Below are positions 6,842-7,886 of a stretch of DNA of 7,886 nt, one piece after another. A program made the translations under genes and the position numbers. Source of the DNA: Actinomycetes bacterium (GTDB taxonomy: Bacteria > Actinomycetota > Acidimicrobiia > Acidimicrobiales > RAAP-2); the NCBI GenBank assembly GCA_021799915.1, contig JAJYZN010000132.1, positions 1 through 7,886 of the forward strand, given 5' to 3'. Within the stretch, counting starts at the first letter, position 1, and each line of letters begins with the position of its first letter. The notes below the pieces were generated by a model. It was given only the letters and a program-made list of their open reading frames with translations. It did not search any database and was not told where the DNA came from.

Positions 6842-6847
6842 GAAGGG
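6842..6847 (+). promoter_or_regulatory. Ribosome binding site of egtD
   Basis: GAAGGG, 11 bases before the GTG at 6859. The spacing is slightly long. An in-frame TGA at 6826-6828 with no ATG between it and 6859 leaves the GTG as the only reasonable start. Confidence 0.5.
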
Positions 6848-6858
6848 ATCGCATCTTC

Positions 6859-7845
6859 GTGACGGACCGGAGCAAAGAAATCATCGTCGACGTCCATATC
6901 ACCCCAGAGGACCTCCGCAAGCAGCTCATCGACGACGTCGCGGTCGGGATGAGCGGCGAATCCAAGAGCATTCCACCGGTCTGGTTCTACGACCGAGAAG
7001 GGAGCCGCCTGTTCGCGGAGATCACCAACCTTCCCGAGTACTACCCGACTCGCGCCGAACGTCGCCTACTCCATCAGCATTGCCAAGACATCGTCGGTGC
7101 GGCGCCCTGTGACACTCTGGTAGAGCTCGGAGCCGGCGCGTGTGAAAAGACCCGAGTTCTTCTCGATGCGATGGCTGCACGAGGAATACTGCGCAGTTAC
7201 ATCCCCTTCGACGTGAGCGACGAGTTCCTTCGCACATCGGCCGAAGAGATCCGAACGGCATACGATGGGCTCGACGTGCATGCTGTGGTCGGCGACTTCC
7301 GCCGACACCTGAATCGCATCCCAAGGCGAGGACGCCGGATGATCGCCTTTCTCGGCGGCACCATCGGCAATTTTCGCCCCGTTGAGCGGCAACGCTTCCT
7401 GTTCGACCTCAACTGCTCGATGGACCACGACGAGTACTTTGTCCTGGGAAGTGACTTGGTCAAGGACTACTCGCGGATGGTGACGGCCTACGACGATGCC
7501 AGCGGCGTCACCGCGGCATTCAACAAGAACGTGCTTCGAGTGCTCAATCGAGAGCTCCGCGCCGACTTCGACGTCTCAGCATTTGACCACGTCGCGAAGT
7601 GGAACGACCAGGAGCGATGGATCGAGATGCGTTTGCGTTCCCTGCAACGTCAATCTGTGCGGTTCGAGGTGCTTGGCTCAGAGGTGGAATTCCTCGAAGA
7701 CGAGGAGCTATTGACCGAGATCAGCGCGAAGTTCACCGTCGAGGAAGTTGTCAGCGAGTTGAGCGAGGCGGGGTTCGTCGTGGACGGGACCTGGGGCGCC
7801 GACGACGGGGAGTTCCTACTGACCCTGGCCCATCCCTACTGCTGA
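6859..7845 (+). CDS. egtD: L-histidine N(alpha)-methyltransferase EgtD
   Basis: Trimethylates the alpha-amino group of histidine with three SAM to make hercynine, the substrate of EgtB. It has 328 residues with a GTG start; the M. smegmatis enzyme has 321. Motifs in order: PPVWFYDREGSRLFAEITNLPEYY-type N-terminus, VELGAGACEKTRVLL (88-102, SAM-binding glycine motif), FLGGTIGNF (164-172), TAYDD, RWIEMRL and LTEISAKF. The histidine pocket known from M. smegmatis (Y56, N166, Y206, M252, E282, S284) falls on Y61, N171, Y211, M257, E287 and S289 here, all with the same offset of five, so substrate specificity should be conserved. It is a cytosolic single-domain protein. It lies 91 bases after egtB in the same direction, a likely two-gene unit; the spacer holds an inverted repeat that may tune its expression. 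No sign of damage or truncation. Confidence 0.95.
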   Translation: MTDRSKEIIVDVHITPEDLRKQLIDDVAVGMSGESKSIPPVWFYDREGSRLFAEITNLPEYYPTRAERRLLHQHCQDIVGAAPCDTLVELGAGACEKTRVLLDAMAARGILRSYIPFDVSDEFLRTSAEEIRTAYDGLDVHAVVGDFRRHLNRIPRRGRRMIAFLGGTIGNFRPVERQRFLFDLNCSMDHDEYFVLGSDLVKDYSRMVTAYDDASGVTAAFNKNVLRVLNRELRADFDVSAFDHVAKWNDQERWIEMRLRSLQRQSVRFEVLGSEVEFLEDEELLTEISAKFTVEEVVSELSEAGFVVDGTWGADDGEFLLTLAHPYC

Positions 7846-7853
7846 GCCACTCC

Positions 7854-7871
7854 GGGCCCTTTTGGTGGCCC
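7854..7871 (+). terminator. Hairpin after egtD, possible terminator
   Basis: GGGCC (7854-7858) and GGCCC (7867-7871) form a 5-bp GC stem with an 8-base loop containing TTTT, starting 9 bases after the egtD stop. No T-run follows the stem, so it is a weak candidate for the end of the egtBD transcript. Confidence 0.35.
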
Positions 7872-7886
7872 AGCATCCGTGATCCG

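Overview
The window is about 63% GC (by eye), with compact gene packing and strong G/C preference at third codon positions. With an ergothioneine pair, a long soluble actinobacterial-type sulfatase and a DrrAB-like exporter, this suggests a high-GC actinobacterium, perhaps of the Acidimicrobiia. The taxonomic guess is inference from style only. There is no rRNA, tRNA, CRISPR array, integrase or insertion sequence, and no gene-free stretch above about 300 bases.

Left block (1-2564, + strand): the 3' half of an ABC exporter ATPase and its ABC-2 permease, which form one DrrAB-like export pump. These are followed 49 bases later by an unusual 374-residue protein. It joins a RimJ/RimL-type GNAT acetyltransferase in frame to a complete Fur-family metalloregulator. 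The three genes could be one transcription unit.

Centre (2610-4991, - strand): a 793-residue type I sulfatase with the CSPTR formylglycine motif, an aspartate/asparagine metal site and a C-terminal beta-rich domain. It converges on the GNAT-Fur gene across a 45-base gap holding a GC palindrome, and diverges from egtB across a 243-base region rich in short repeats.

Right block (5235-7845, + strand): egtB and egtD, enough for the methylation and C-S bond-forming steps of ergothioneine synthesis. EgtD trimethylates histidine to hercynine and EgtB adds the sulfur-bearing amino acid. This EgtB lacks the Asp/Arg pair used by mycobacterial EgtB to hold gamma-glutamylcysteine and looks like the cysteine-using type. 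That fits the absence of egtA and egtC nearby. The PLP lyase for the last step (EgtE) is not in the window.

The main points for a second look are the GNAT-Fur fusion, the cysteine-type EgtB in a two-gene cluster, two short coding tandem repeats that make Gly-rich segments in EgtB and in the sulfatase, and a 9-bp inverted repeat just upstream of the egtD ribosome binding site. I found no clearly new multi-gene system.
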